Assembly (NCBI GenBank): GCA_964432565.1
Contig: CAYSOA010000010.1
Span: 1 to 64,000, forward strand
Reading direction: 5' to 3'
Source: CAIOHW01 sp964432565
GTDB taxonomy: Bacteria; Bdellovibrionota; UBA1018
Length of the DNA: 64,000 nt
Below the pieces are notes generated by a model. It saw only the letters and a program-made list of their open reading frames with translations. It did no database searches and was not told where the DNA came from. The position numbers and the translations under genes are program-made. Shown piece by piece: positions 55,960-64,000 of the stretch; positions within the stretch are counted from its first letter, which is position 1; each line of letters opens with the position of its first letter.

Positions 55960-57414
55960 ATGTCCTTGTCCGTTCTGAAAAAAGTGCTGCACGATCTCGA
56001 GTCCTCCGCCGACCTTCGCGAAGCTCAGTGGATCGGCCTGCGCGAAGTGCGTGAGCGGCATCGGTTTTTCGTGGGTCAGGATGGCCACGTGCGGGATACG
56101 TCCAGTGACGAAACCCACGGGGTGATGGTCGAGGTCTTCGTCGATGGCCAGATGGGCTATGCCGCGACGCCGTCGCTTCAGTTTTCAGCTCTTCGAGAAG
56201 CTGCCGTCCGGGCGCTTCGACAGGCCAGGGCTGCTGCGAATTTCTCGGTGGCGAAGTTTGAGTTCGACGGAAAGGCTCCGTCGGTGCGGCCCACGGTGAA
56301 GGGAAGCTATGCTTCGCCCGCAAGCATGCGACGCCTCTCGAGTGCCGAGCTTTCGGCCCTCGTGGTCGAGATTTCGAAGCGCCTGCAGAAGTCTCCGAAG
56401 ATCGTGCAGACGCTGGCCTACGTCGACTGGCTGGACGGGGAGACGCGTCTCGTCTCGACGTCGGGCACCGAAATCGAGCAGGCGCTCGAAGGTGTGATCC
56501 TTCATTTTGAGTGTACCGCCCAGGAAGGAGGGATCACCCAGAAGCGCAGTGACGGAGAAAACCTTCAGGGAAACCTGCAGCTCCTGGCCGATCCGGCGCT
56601 GTGGGGTCGGGTCGATCGGGTTGCCGAACAGGCCCTCGAGCTTCTGACGGCTGACGAGTGTCCGACTGAAACCACTTCGTTGGTGCTGATGCCCACCCAG
56701 ATGACCCTGCAGATTCACGAGAGCATCGGGCATCCGCTCGAACTCGATCGAATTCTGGGCGACGAGCGCAACTATGCGGGCTGGAGTTTCGTTCGGGAGA
56801 AGGACTTCGGAGCTCTTCAGTATGGTTCGAAGCTCCTGAACGTCACCTTTGATCCGACGGTGCGCGACGAGCTGGCCTCGTATGCCTTTGATGACGGAGG
56901 AAACCCGGCCACTCGCGAGTATCTGATTCGCGATGGACTGCTGCTTCGCGGCCTGGGGGGACTCGAAAGCCAGGCGCGGTCGGATCTTGCCGGCGTTGCC
57001 AACTTCAGGGCCTCTTCGTGGAATCGTCCCCCGGTGGACCGCATGGCCAATATCAATCTCGAGCCCGGCTCGGCTTCGTTCGACCAGATCATTGCTTCGG
57101 TCGAGCGGGGCATCCTGATGGATACGAATCGGTCGTGGTCGATCGACGATTACCGAAACAAGTTTCAGTTCGGCTGTGAGTATGCGCGCCTGATCGAAAA
57201 TGGAAAGCTGACCCGTACCCTGCGCAATCCCAATTACCGGGGAATCACGACGCCCTTCTGGAACGGGCTGAGGATGGTGGGCAACGAATCCACGCTGCAG
57301 ACCCATGGCACGCCGAACTGCGGAAAGGCCGAGCCGAACCAGGTGATTCGTGTCGGGCACCGCTCGCCGGTGTGTCTGTTTGAAAACGTCGAAGTTTTTG
57401 GAGGTGGCGCATGA
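55960..57414 (+). CDS. tldD: TldD-family metalloprotease subunit
   Basis: TldD/TldE metalloprotease; the zinc motif HESIGH (253-258) matches the HExxxH site, with a further ligand in the Cys/His-rich tail (TLQTHGTPNCGK). 484 aa. The tldE gene overlaps its stop by four bases. Family members process small peptides and antitoxins in other bacteria. Confidence 0.9.
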   Translation: MSLSVLKKVLHDLESSADLREAQWIGLREVRERHRFFVGQDGHVRDTSSDETHGVMVEVFVDGQMGYAATPSLQFSALREAAVRALRQARAAANFSVAKFEFDGKAPSVRPTVKGSYASPASMRRLSSAELSALVVEISKRLQKSPKIVQTLAYVDWLDGETRLVSTSGTEIEQALEGVILHFECTAQEGGITQKRSDGENLQGNLQLLADPALWGRVDRVAEQALELLTADECPTETTSLVLMPTQMTLQIHESIGHPLELDRILGDERNYAGWSFVREKDFGALQYGSKLLNVTFDPTVRDELASYAFDDGGNPATREYLIRDGLLLRGLGGLESQARSDLAGVANFRASSWNRPPVDRMANINLEPGSASFDQIIASVERGILMDTNRSWSIDDYRNKFQFGCEYARLIENGKLTRTLRNPNYRGITTPFWNGLRMVGNESTLQTHGTPNCGKAEPNQVIRVGHRSPVCLFENVEVFGGGA

Positions 57415-58766
57415 ATCGATCGACGGCCGGATTTCAGGAGCATTTTGACACCCTGGTCTCGAAGGCGTTTTCAGCTCTGGGGACGAACGAGCTGCTTTCC
57501 TGCGAGCTGATTGCCGAAGATAGCCAGTTCGTGCGTCTGAATGCCGCACAGGTTCGGCAGGCCGGACAAGTGCAGGATGCCAGCCTGAGGCTGAAGCTTT
57601 TCGTCAAGTCGGGAGAGGGAGTTCGTGTTGCCGAGTCTCAGGTTTCGCTGACGGGCGAGGAAGCGGAAGATCAGTCCCGGGTTTCGGCGGCGCTGGCGCG
57701 GCTGCAGGACGAAGTGCCGGCGCTTCCATTGGATCCGTATGCCGTGCTTCCGGAAAATCGGGGCAACGTCGAGCAGATCGAGGAAGGTCGACTGCTCGAT
57801 CCCGAGCGGGTCTATGACGAGCTTCTGCCGGAGCTTCAGGGCGTCGATTTGGCCGGCATCTACGCCTCGGGTGCGATGGTGCGCGCCACGGCCAATAGCC
57901 TGGGTCAGAAGCAGTGGTTTCACACCGAAAACTTCTCGCTGGATTATTCCGTCTATACCGCGAGCGAAAAAGCAGTGAAGAGCACATTCGCCGGGACGAA
58001 GTGGAGCCGCGAAGAGTTTGCCGAAGATCTTCGGCAGTCGAAGCAGCTGCTGCAGGCCATGGAGAATCCTCCGATTCGGCTGGAGCGCGGAAGCTATCGG
58101 GCCTACCTGGCACCTGCGGCCGTCTCTGACCTGATCGGGATGTTTTCGTGGGGCTGTGTGGGAGAACGGGCCATTCGAAAAGGCGAGAGCCCGCTGCGGT
58201 TTTTGCGCACGGATGAGCGCCGTCTTTCACCTCTTTTCTCTCTGACTGAGGACTTCGGGCTGGGAGTGGTGCCGCGCTTCAATGGGGAAGGGGATGTCTC
58301 GCCGGAGCAGGTTCCTGTGATTTCCGAGGGCAGGCTGGTGGGTAGCCTCGTGCACTCGCGCACGGCGGCCGAGTATGGGGTTTCCTCGAACGGTGCGACG
58401 AGCAGCGAGGGGATGCGCTCTCCGGTGATGGCTGCCGGAACCTTGAAGCGCGAGGAGATCTTCAGGGCGCTCGGAACGGGCGTGTATTTGAGTAACCTGC
58501 ACTACCTGAACTGGTCGGATCCCTTTGAAGGGCGCATCACGGGAATGACCCGCTACGCCTGCCTCTGGGTACAGAACGGCGAAGTGATGGGTCCGATCGA
58601 GACCATGCGCTGGGATGACGGGATTTATCGCTTTTTCGGGTCAGAACTTGAAGCCGTGACGGAGTTTCGTTCGCTGATAGCTGAGACGGGAACTTACCAC
58701 CATCGCCAGCCGGGGGGGATGCTGCTACCGGGAATGCTCGTGAAGAGCATGAATTTTACGCTCTGA
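57411..58766 (+). CDS. tldE: TldE/PmbA-family partner protein
   Basis: Non-catalytic-type partner of TldD; the HExxxH site is absent and the MLVKSMNFTL-type C-terminus fits the PmbA family. 451 aa. ATGA overlap with tldD suggests coupled synthesis of the heterodimer. Confidence 0.87.
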   Translation: MNRSTAGFQEHFDTLVSKAFSALGTNELLSCELIAEDSQFVRLNAAQVRQAGQVQDASLRLKLFVKSGEGVRVAESQVSLTGEEAEDQSRVSAALARLQDEVPALPLDPYAVLPENRGNVEQIEEGRLLDPERVYDELLPELQGVDLAGIYASGAMVRATANSLGQKQWFHTENFSLDYSVYTASEKAVKSTFAGTKWSREEFAEDLRQSKQLLQAMENPPIRLERGSYRAYLAPAAVSDLIGMFSWGCVGERAIRKGESPLRFLRTDERRLSPLFSLTEDFGLGVVPRFNGEGDVSPEQVPVISEGRLVGSLVHSRTAAEYGVSSNGATSSEGMRSPVMAAGTLKREEIFRALGTGVYLSNLHYLNWSDPFEGRITGMTRYACLWVQNGEVMGPIETMRWDDGIYRFFGSELEAVTEFRSLIAETGTYHHRQPGGMLLPGMLVKSMNFTL

Positions 58767-58811
58767 TTGCTGGGCCGGCGCGGGCCGGCCACGGGTTGCT
58801 GGGCCGGTGCG
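58767..58811. repeat. Direct repeat of a GGGCCGG element
   Basis: TTGCTGGGCCGGCGCG (58767-58782) recurs as TTGCTGGGCCGGTGCG (58796-58811), a 29-base period, directly after the tldE stop. GGCCGG-containing palindromes between could form a hairpin. A related doublet (TGGGCCGGT) is coding in ppk1 near 40003. Confidence 0.6.
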
Positions 58812-58821
58812 AACCAGTCCC

Positions 58822-60519
58822 TCAGCGTTTGAAGCCGAAGTAGGCGCTAATGAAACCGGTGCGCGGTTCGGTCGTCAGGTCGAGCAGTGTCCAGCGCAGC
58901 CCCATGACATTCTCAGGCGGCCTGACCTGTGCCGCCAGCATGAGTGGCGTCTGTCGCAGCTCGGTGTCGAACTTTCGCAGTTCTTCGAGTACGTTATTGC
59001 GAACGATTCCCTTGAACAGGCCCAGCGTCGCGGCCTTGTCATCCACTTCGAGCGAGTCGAGATCCACCGATCTCAACGCGAGTGAGAACGAGGCATCTGC
59101 ATTTCGAATGCCTTGGACGAAACCATCGAACTTCAGGCGAACATCCTTGCGAACGAAGAGGCGCTTGAAGCCGCCTCCCGAGGCCGTTTTGAGTGCCAGC
59201 TTCATTCGCAGCATTCCGGCGGGCACCTTGCCGTCAATCTCCACTTTCGGGGCCTCGAAGAGATCGATCGTGGAGCCATCATTGAGAGGAATGCCCTCGA
59301 AGTAGCCCCGCCGGTGGCTCAGGGTGAGCATGCGGTTGATCAGTTCGGGATGAATTCCCACCGAAAAGTCGTAGGCTTTGGTGCGATCAAAGCGTGGTGT
59401 GGCGGCGAGCTTCAGAGGGGGACCAGCCGGAAGGTGCTCGTCCGAGATGGGGTCCTCCACGAAACTGGCGCCAACCAAATGCAGGGCGCCGTCCGGGCTG
59501 ATGCCGACGCCTTCCGCGAATAGTCCCAGCTTGTACTCGGCAAGAGAGGCTTCGAGCGACTCAGGAGCTCCAATGGCGGGGATTGCGATGGCTTTATCGA
59601 CGGTCGTCATCTGAAGCGGTTTGGCAATGACCTCAAACCACTTCGGCAGGTTCTCGCGAAGCGCGGCCCCCAGGTACTTCTGAAGCGCGCTGATCAGGGA
59701 ATGCTTCTGCGAGCGCACCAGATCAAGAATCGGGGTGGGATTGAGAGCCAGCGTTCGTCCGTTGATCACTACTTCGATCTTCGGAAGCTGGATCTCGGGT
59801 GAAAAGTCAATGTCGGCGGGAATCTCGGACAGGTTGGAATGAAGCGAGTCGGTCGTGAGCGTGAACCGTCCCGCGCTCTTGAGATGAATGGAGAATTCTC
59901 CGGTGATCTTGAGTGGCTTGCTGCGCCCGCCAAGGGCCACTTGAATGTCCTGAATACCCAGCTCGCCCAGCCACTCATTGTTCTGGTCTCGGGCAAGCGC
60001 CTGTGCGGCCCTGATCTCGATCTGCGGCACGATCAGGTCGAGGCGAACTCGAATGCCATCGCGCGCCGGTGTGGTTCCAAGAATCTTCAGTGAAAGAGTT
60101 TCGAAGCTGGAGCAATACGAGAGGTTGAGGATTCGGGCATGAATTCGTGGCACTTCGAGTTCGATGCCGAGCAGCCATTTTCGAATCTCGGTCTGAATCT
60201 GTTCGAGGGCCGAGCGCTCGTCGGCGGTGGTCTCGATGGTCATGCCGTCAAGCGAAACGGGCTCTTCGGCCTGGTAGTCGATCTGGTCAAACTGCCGGGC
60301 TTGAATCGGAAAGCCCGAGCCTTCGATGACTGAAAGCAGGTCATCGGCAAAGAGCTGCTGGCCTTCGGGGGTGACCTTCAGCCACACACTCTGGTGAATC
60401 GCCGGATGAACCCGGGCGTGAACGAAGGGGGGCAGGAGGGCCCCACAAAGACTGAGACCGAGGGCTGCACCGGCAAACCGTCTGGGGGATCGGAGGGAGC
60501 TGAGAGAAGTCCGAATCAT
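58822..60519 (-). CDS. Exported protein of unknown function, 566 aa
   Basis: ATG at 60519 begins a long basic leader (RTSLSSLRSPRRFAG) with a hydrophobic core and cleavage near VHA. Mature chain is beta-rich with repeated amphipathic strands (LKITGEFSIHLKSAG, FKRLFVRKDVRLKFDG), a look of lipid-binding or BPI/TULIP-like folds, but no confident family. Converges with tldE. Upstream frame is open 12 codons further. Confidence 0.6.
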   Translation of the reverse strand: MIRTSLSSLRSPRRFAGAALGLSLCGALLPPFVHARVHPAIHQSVWLKVTPEGQQLFADDLLSVIEGSGFPIQARQFDQIDYQAEEPVSLDGMTIETTADERSALEQIQTEIRKWLLGIELEVPRIHARILNLSYCSSFETLSLKILGTTPARDGIRVRLDLIVPQIEIRAAQALARDQNNEWLGELGIQDIQVALGGRSKPLKITGEFSIHLKSAGRFTLTTDSLHSNLSEIPADIDFSPEIQLPKIEVVINGRTLALNPTPILDLVRSQKHSLISALQKYLGAALRENLPKWFEVIAKPLQMTTVDKAIAIPAIGAPESLEASLAEYKLGLFAEGVGISPDGALHLVGASFVEDPISDEHLPAGPPLKLAATPRFDRTKAYDFSVGIHPELINRMLTLSHRRGYFEGIPLNDGSTIDLFEAPKVEIDGKVPAGMLRMKLALKTASGGGFKRLFVRKDVRLKFDGFVQGIRNADASFSLALRSVDLDSLEVDDKAATLGLFKGIVRNNVLEELRKFDTELRQTPLMLAAQVRPPENVMGLRWTLLDLTTEPRTGFISAYFGFKR

Positions 60520-60620
60520 CGGGCGCACCCTACTTCTGGTGTTGCTGTGCGTCAAAGACTATTTTTCATGTTTTATTTCAAGGGCTTGCTCTTTGGCTGC
60601 GTCGGGTTCAGACTGCGCTC

Positions 60621-61628
60621 ATGAAGCTCTCTGTCGCCCAGAAGTCGGTACTCGAACTCGTTCTGGCTCGCCTGAAGCGCTCTCAGCGGGTGCTTGTGGT
60701 CGGTGATGTGGGTCTCGATCGCTACACTGTCGGGGCGGTCGATCGGATTTCTCCCGAAGCTCCGGTGCCGATCGTCAGAGTCGAGAGTGAGTTCCTGAAG
60801 CTGGGGCTGGCCGCCAACGTCGCTGACAATCTGCGAGCGCTCGGAAGTGAGCCATGGCTGGTGGGTGTGGTCGGGGGTGACCGAGTGGCCGGTGACTTTC
60901 GGCGCGTTCTCAAGGCAGAGGCGATTTCAGATCGTCATCTGGTCGTCGATTCGAAGCGCCGAACCGTCCTCAAAGAGCGCATCGTCAGCGAGAGACAACA
61001 ACTTTTACGGGTCGATTACGAAGATTCGGGTGCCGTCTCCGATGGGGCCTCACGGCGTCTGATTCAAAAGCTCGATCGCCTTGTCCCTCGTGCCGACATC
61101 GTGATTCTCGAGGATTACTGCAAGGGAATGCTTCGCCCCGAAGTCGTGAAGCACCTTTTCGCTCTGGCCCGGCGAGAGAAGAAGCCCGTTCTGGTGGATC
61201 CCAATGCCAAAAGTTTGCCGTCCCTCTATGATGGCGCCAGTCTGCTGACTCCGAATACCAAGGAAGCTGAGGCGCTCTCGGGAATTTCGATCGTCGATGA
61301 GGCCTCGCTCTTGAAAGCCGGAGCCGCCATTCTGAAAAAAACACGTGCGTCCCGGCTGATCATCACGCGCGGTAAGGACGGGATGGCCATTTTCGAGCGA
61401 GGCCGGCGGGGAGTGCAGGTCATTCCCACCTACGCACGCGAAGTCTATGACGTTTCGGGCGCCGGAGACACGGTGATTTCGGTGCTGGCGCTGGCCATCG
61501 GCGCCGGGGCAGCGATCGAGGATGCCGCCCGATTGGCCAATCTCGCTGCCGCCATTGAGGTCGGCAAGCGGGGAACTGCCACCGTCAGCCTGTCCGAGCT
61601 GAGTGAGGCATTGCAGGGCTGGGCGTAG
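60621..61628 (+). CDS. hldE: D-glycero-beta-D-manno-heptose-7-phosphate kinase (PfkB family)
   Basis: First kinase of ADP-heptose synthesis for LPS core. Starts with VLVVGDVGLDRYTVG, then the AANVADNLRALG segment, and the PfkB signature near VSGAGDTVISVLALAIGAGA with the catalytic Asp. 335 aa covers only the kinase half; the nucleotidyltransferase half of HldE is absent, so this is an HldA/RfaE1-type protein. Confidence 0.87.
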   Translation: MKLSVAQKSVLELVLARLKRSQRVLVVGDVGLDRYTVGAVDRISPEAPVPIVRVESEFLKLGLAANVADNLRALGSEPWLVGVVGGDRVAGDFRRVLKAEAISDRHLVVDSKRRTVLKERIVSERQQLLRVDYEDSGAVSDGASRRLIQKLDRLVPRADIVILEDYCKGMLRPEVVKHLFALARREKKPVLVDPNAKSLPSLYDGASLLTPNTKEAEALSGISIVDEASLLKAGAAILKKTRASRLIITRGKDGMAIFERGRRGVQVIPTYAREVYDVSGAGDTVISVLALAIGAGAAIEDAARLANLAAAIEVGKRGTATVSLSELSEALQGWA

Positions 61629-61645
61629 GCTTCCGGTCGAGACGC

Positions 61646-61673
61646 TAGACCTTTTTTCGGGCTCCGCTACACT
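61646..61673 (+). promoter_or_regulatory. Possible promoter of the giant prepilin gene
   Basis: TAGACC (61646-61651), 16 bases, TACACT (61668-61673). The -10 box is only six bases before the ATG at 61680, so the ATG-start mRNA would be almost leaderless; a GTG at 61701 just after AAGGAG would fit better. Confidence 0.35.
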
Positions 61674-61679
61674 TTGGGG

Positions 61680-64000
61680 ATGAACTCTCCCAAGGAGCTG
61701 GTGGCATCCAACGCGGGTTTTTCACTGCTTGAGGGCCTGGTGGGTGCTGTCGTCGGCGGGCTCGTCATTTACGGCATTTCGGCCGGAATGGTGCAAAGCC
61801 TCAGGGTCGCCAAGGGCGTCGAAATGAAGACCGAGGTGAACAACTTTCACCAGCTCGTCAGCCTGGGGCTTGCCAGCAGTGGGGCCTGCACCAAGCTCCT
61901 GCCTTCGGGTTTTTCAGTGCCTTCAGACAAGCTTCCCGAGAAGGGAAGCGAATCCTGCGCGACTTGCATCTCTGAAGTATCTCAGATTCGGCTGGGAGGA
62001 ACGACCTACCTCGCGGATCAGCGCACCAGGATCGGCTCGGGACTGGAGTTCGTCGGAGCGAAGCTGCGTCTTGATCGGCATCGAACGAAGCTTTCGGAAA
62101 AAGTGGACGAGTATGAGGCCACCCTGCAGTACACGCTCGCCGGAAAGGCCAGCGGTGGTCTGGCCACTTACAACAAGGAGTTTCCGCTCCTGGTCGAACT
62201 CGAGCGCGAGTCTCCGACAGCGTCTTCGGCAACGCTCAGTTCGTGCTTCGGGATCGGTGCCACGAACTCAGGAACTGAGCTCTGCGACAAGATGGGAGGC
62301 GTCTGGCTGAAGAACGCCGAGGACGAGAAGTACTTTCCGAGGGAACGCTGCCACTTTGGCGGACAAATTGAACTCGACTCTCAAGAGTGGCCCGATCTTC
62401 TGGATTCCGAAGGCTATGTGAAGAACTCGGTGCGACCGATGGAGTGCCGGTACCGAGTGGGGTCCACCGTGTCTGCCTACAAGTGCCCGGGACGTGCCGA
62501 AGGCAGCACCCGAAAGGGCTGGACCTGCCACTACGTCAAGGGAGCACCAGGCAAGTGGTGGTATTCGTATGTCAGTGGGTTCACGACTACGGGCGGAGTG
62601 ACCAAACCGATCTACTCGAGCGGCGCTGCCTACAACAAAGAGTGCACGGCAGGCGTCACTGCCGCTCGGAACAATTCCTTTTCAGAGCAGTTGAAGTTTC
62701 ATGAACCGCTCGTCAAGGCCTTCAGCCCACAGGCGGACAGCTTCACGGGCTCGGGAGGCACGACTGCCGAGTATCTGGCCGAGTCTGACCGGCTGCCCAC
62801 CGTTCAGTCCTGCCAGAAGCAGTGGGATGTCGACACCTGGACCCCCTGCGCGAATCCCCTGAATCCCGATCTCGCTCGTTCAGGAGGAGTGGGGGCGTGC
62901 ATTTTTGTGCGAAACGGAGTGGTCGATGGCATCAGCAAGCTTGGCCCCGAAGTCACGGCGTTTTCGACTGCCAACAATGCCAGGAACTACACGGGATGGA
63001 TGCAGGTCACCTCGGCACGCGCATTCGGGATGCTCGATTCGAGCGGAAACAAGCTTCCGACCCTCACCGAGGCCATCGGAACGCCCTGTTATCAGGTCGA
63101 GGTGAATGTCGCGGGGTACAGTGCGGGCGAGTTCGAATCACCCGTCTTCACGGCCGCAGGGGCGACGCCCGACGGCGGCTTTCAGCGGGTTGCCCAGTGC
63201 ATCGTGGCGCTTCCCGCCACCAGGGGTGCTCCCGCCGGAGCGACCGTTCGCTACACCACGCTTTCGTGCTCGAAAAATGGCTCACTCGGGGGCGATCCTC
63301 TTTCCTGGACCGAGATCGAGAGTGACGAGTCGAGGCTCCCCGACGCTCTGAGTTCGTTGCAGATCGAGACGACGAGTTCGCCGGCTGGTGTCTTGAGCTT
63401 CGGCAAGCTCGTTCGAAGCAACTCCACGGCCACTGCTGCGCCAGGCGCTCCCGCCAATGCGCTCACCGACACCACCCAGTTGGATTCCGCAGACATCGTG
63501 CACGTCGTCTTCGAGGATCTCAATGGCGATGGTGAACCAGAAGACTGCTTGTATAAGCGTTCGGCACAGAAGTGGGGCTCTTCGGTGTCCGATGGCCAGA
63601 AGCGGCAGATCACGGGGAGCTTGGATCAGGCCGCAAACGCTGGTGCCGCGTTTTTGTATGATGGCCGCACCTACGAGCGCACCACCGACTCGGGCACAAA
63701 GATGGCCAATCTCGCCTGCACGACTGCGGGGGCCCTCGATGTGGTTCCAGCTAATGAGCTGGTCGCTCTTCGAAACAAGATCAACGCCCAGATCGCGCTC
63801 GAGAGCAAAGCCGCCTCAGACTATCTCGCAGCGGATACCTGCGCCTATTTTCAGAACGCCAAGGTCACCAACCGAGCCAATGCGGTGATCGGTACGGTGA
63901 AAGATGCGTCGGCCACCTATACGGTTCTGAACGACGGAGCGTCGATCAAGGCAACTCTGGCCACTTCGGTGAAGCATCCACCCGTGACCTTGGCGAGTGC
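61680..64000 (+). CDS. Giant type IV prepilin-like protein (partial, runs off the window)
   Basis: The leader MNSPKELVASNAG is followed by FSLLEGLVGAVVGGLVIYG: Gly at -1, Phe at +1 and Glu at +5, the classic class III prepilin site. The frame is open to the end (at least 773 aa), far larger than ordinary pilins. Many Cys, a Trp/Gly-rich middle and a Ca-binding-like DLNGDGEPEDC loop (about residues 610-630) suggest a large surface domain, perhaps a tip adhesin. GTG at 61701 (leader VASNAG) is an alternative start. Not complete. Confidence 0.8.
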   Translation, partial: MNSPKELVASNAGFSLLEGLVGAVVGGLVIYGISAGMVQSLRVAKGVEMKTEVNNFHQLVSLGLASSGACTKLLPSGFSVPSDKLPEKGSESCATCISEVSQIRLGGTTYLADQRTRIGSGLEFVGAKLRLDRHRTKLSEKVDEYEATLQYTLAGKASGGLATYNKEFPLLVELERESPTASSATLSSCFGIGATNSGTELCDKMGGVWLKNAEDEKYFPRERCHFGGQIELDSQEWPDLLDSEGYVKNSVRPMECRYRVGSTVSAYKCPGRAEGSTRKGWTCHYVKGAPGKWWYSYVSGFTTTGGVTKPIYSSGAAYNKECTAGVTAARNNSFSEQLKFHEPLVKAFSPQADSFTGSGGTTAEYLAESDRLPTVQSCQKQWDVDTWTPCANPLNPDLARSGGVGACIFVRNGVVDGISKLGPEVTAFSTANNARNYTGWMQVTSARAFGMLDSSGNKLPTLTEAIGTPCYQVEVNVAGYSAGEFESPVFTAAGATPDGGFQRVAQCIVALPATRGAPAGATVRYTTLSCSKNGSLGGDPLSWTEIESDESRLPDALSSLQIETTSSPAGVLSFGKLVRSNSTATAAPGAPANALTDTTQLDSADIVHVVFEDLNGDGEPEDCLYKRSAQKWGSSVSDGQKRQITGSLDQAANAGAAFLYDGRTYERTTDSGTKMANLACTTAGALDVVPANELVALRNKINAQIALESKAASDYLAADTCAYFQNAKVTNRANAVIGTVKDASATYTVLNDGASIKATLATSVKHPPVTLAS

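Noticed and set aside
56185..57549. A 454-residue frame opposite tldD
   Set aside because: The HESIGH metal site and family features belong to the plus-strand protein.

Overview
The window looks like core chromosome of a Gram-negative, GC-rich bacterium. The best guess is a Bdellovibrionota/Oligoflexia-type or other deltaproteobacterium-like lineage (inference). The clues are outer-membrane and LPS functions (heptose kinase, family-9 glycosyltransferase, tail-specific protease), many SPII lipoproteins, very large prepilin-like proteins, an HNH endonuclease with a long helical N-terminal domain, and dense alternating-strand packing with 4-bp stop/start overlaps. Two 100-N scaffold gaps (16972-17071 and 48264-48363) interrupt genes. 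Both sit in or next to short GC-rich repeats.

Layout. 1-10 kb: tail-specific protease, leucyl aminopeptidase with a coupled 57-residue membrane protein, asparaginase, tRNA-Val, RRM protein, response regulator, DedA protein, then sua5-murF. 10-18 kb: two RluA-type pseudouridine synthases, an rRNA methyltransferase, comM, a membrane J-protein, and comEC interrupted by a 9-bp in-frame repeat at a gap. 18-25 kb: matrixin-like lipoprotease, HD phosphohydrolase, an envelope lipoprotein operon whose first gene looks frameshifted and stopped, and thrS without a TGS domain. 25-32 kb: lipoprotein, rimI, queD-queC-DUF366, arfB, DEAD helicase, fatty acid desaturase, ppx. 32.7-38.4 kb: an accessory-looking cluster lying between ppx and ppk1. 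It holds an acyl-CoA dehydrogenase, a GNAT/LuxI-like acyltransferase, a haem-oxygenase-like diiron protein, an unknown protein, two Xre-type regulators, a winged-helix regulator with a degenerate receiver, and a histidine kinase. 38-45 kb: ppk1, MscS channel, fadJ-fadI. 45-52 kb: lipoprotein, prepilin-like protein, HNH endonuclease, gap-interrupted exported protein, beta-helix protein. 52-64 kb: third RluA enzyme, hisC-cmk-heptosyltransferase, tldD-tldE, a 566-residue exported protein, heptose kinase, and a giant prepilin that runs off the end.

How the genes work together. ppx and ppk1 turn over polyphosphate and bracket the accessory cluster. fadJ/fadI complete beta-oxidation. queD/queC make the 7-deazaguanine precursor of queuosine. 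The heptose kinase and family-9 glycosyltransferase serve the LPS core. comEC and comM belong to DNA uptake and natural transformation. The most promising candidate for an undescribed system is the 32.7-38.4 kb cluster. Its make-up suggests synthesis of a modified fatty-acyl small molecule under dedicated sensory control; this is inferred from gene content only.
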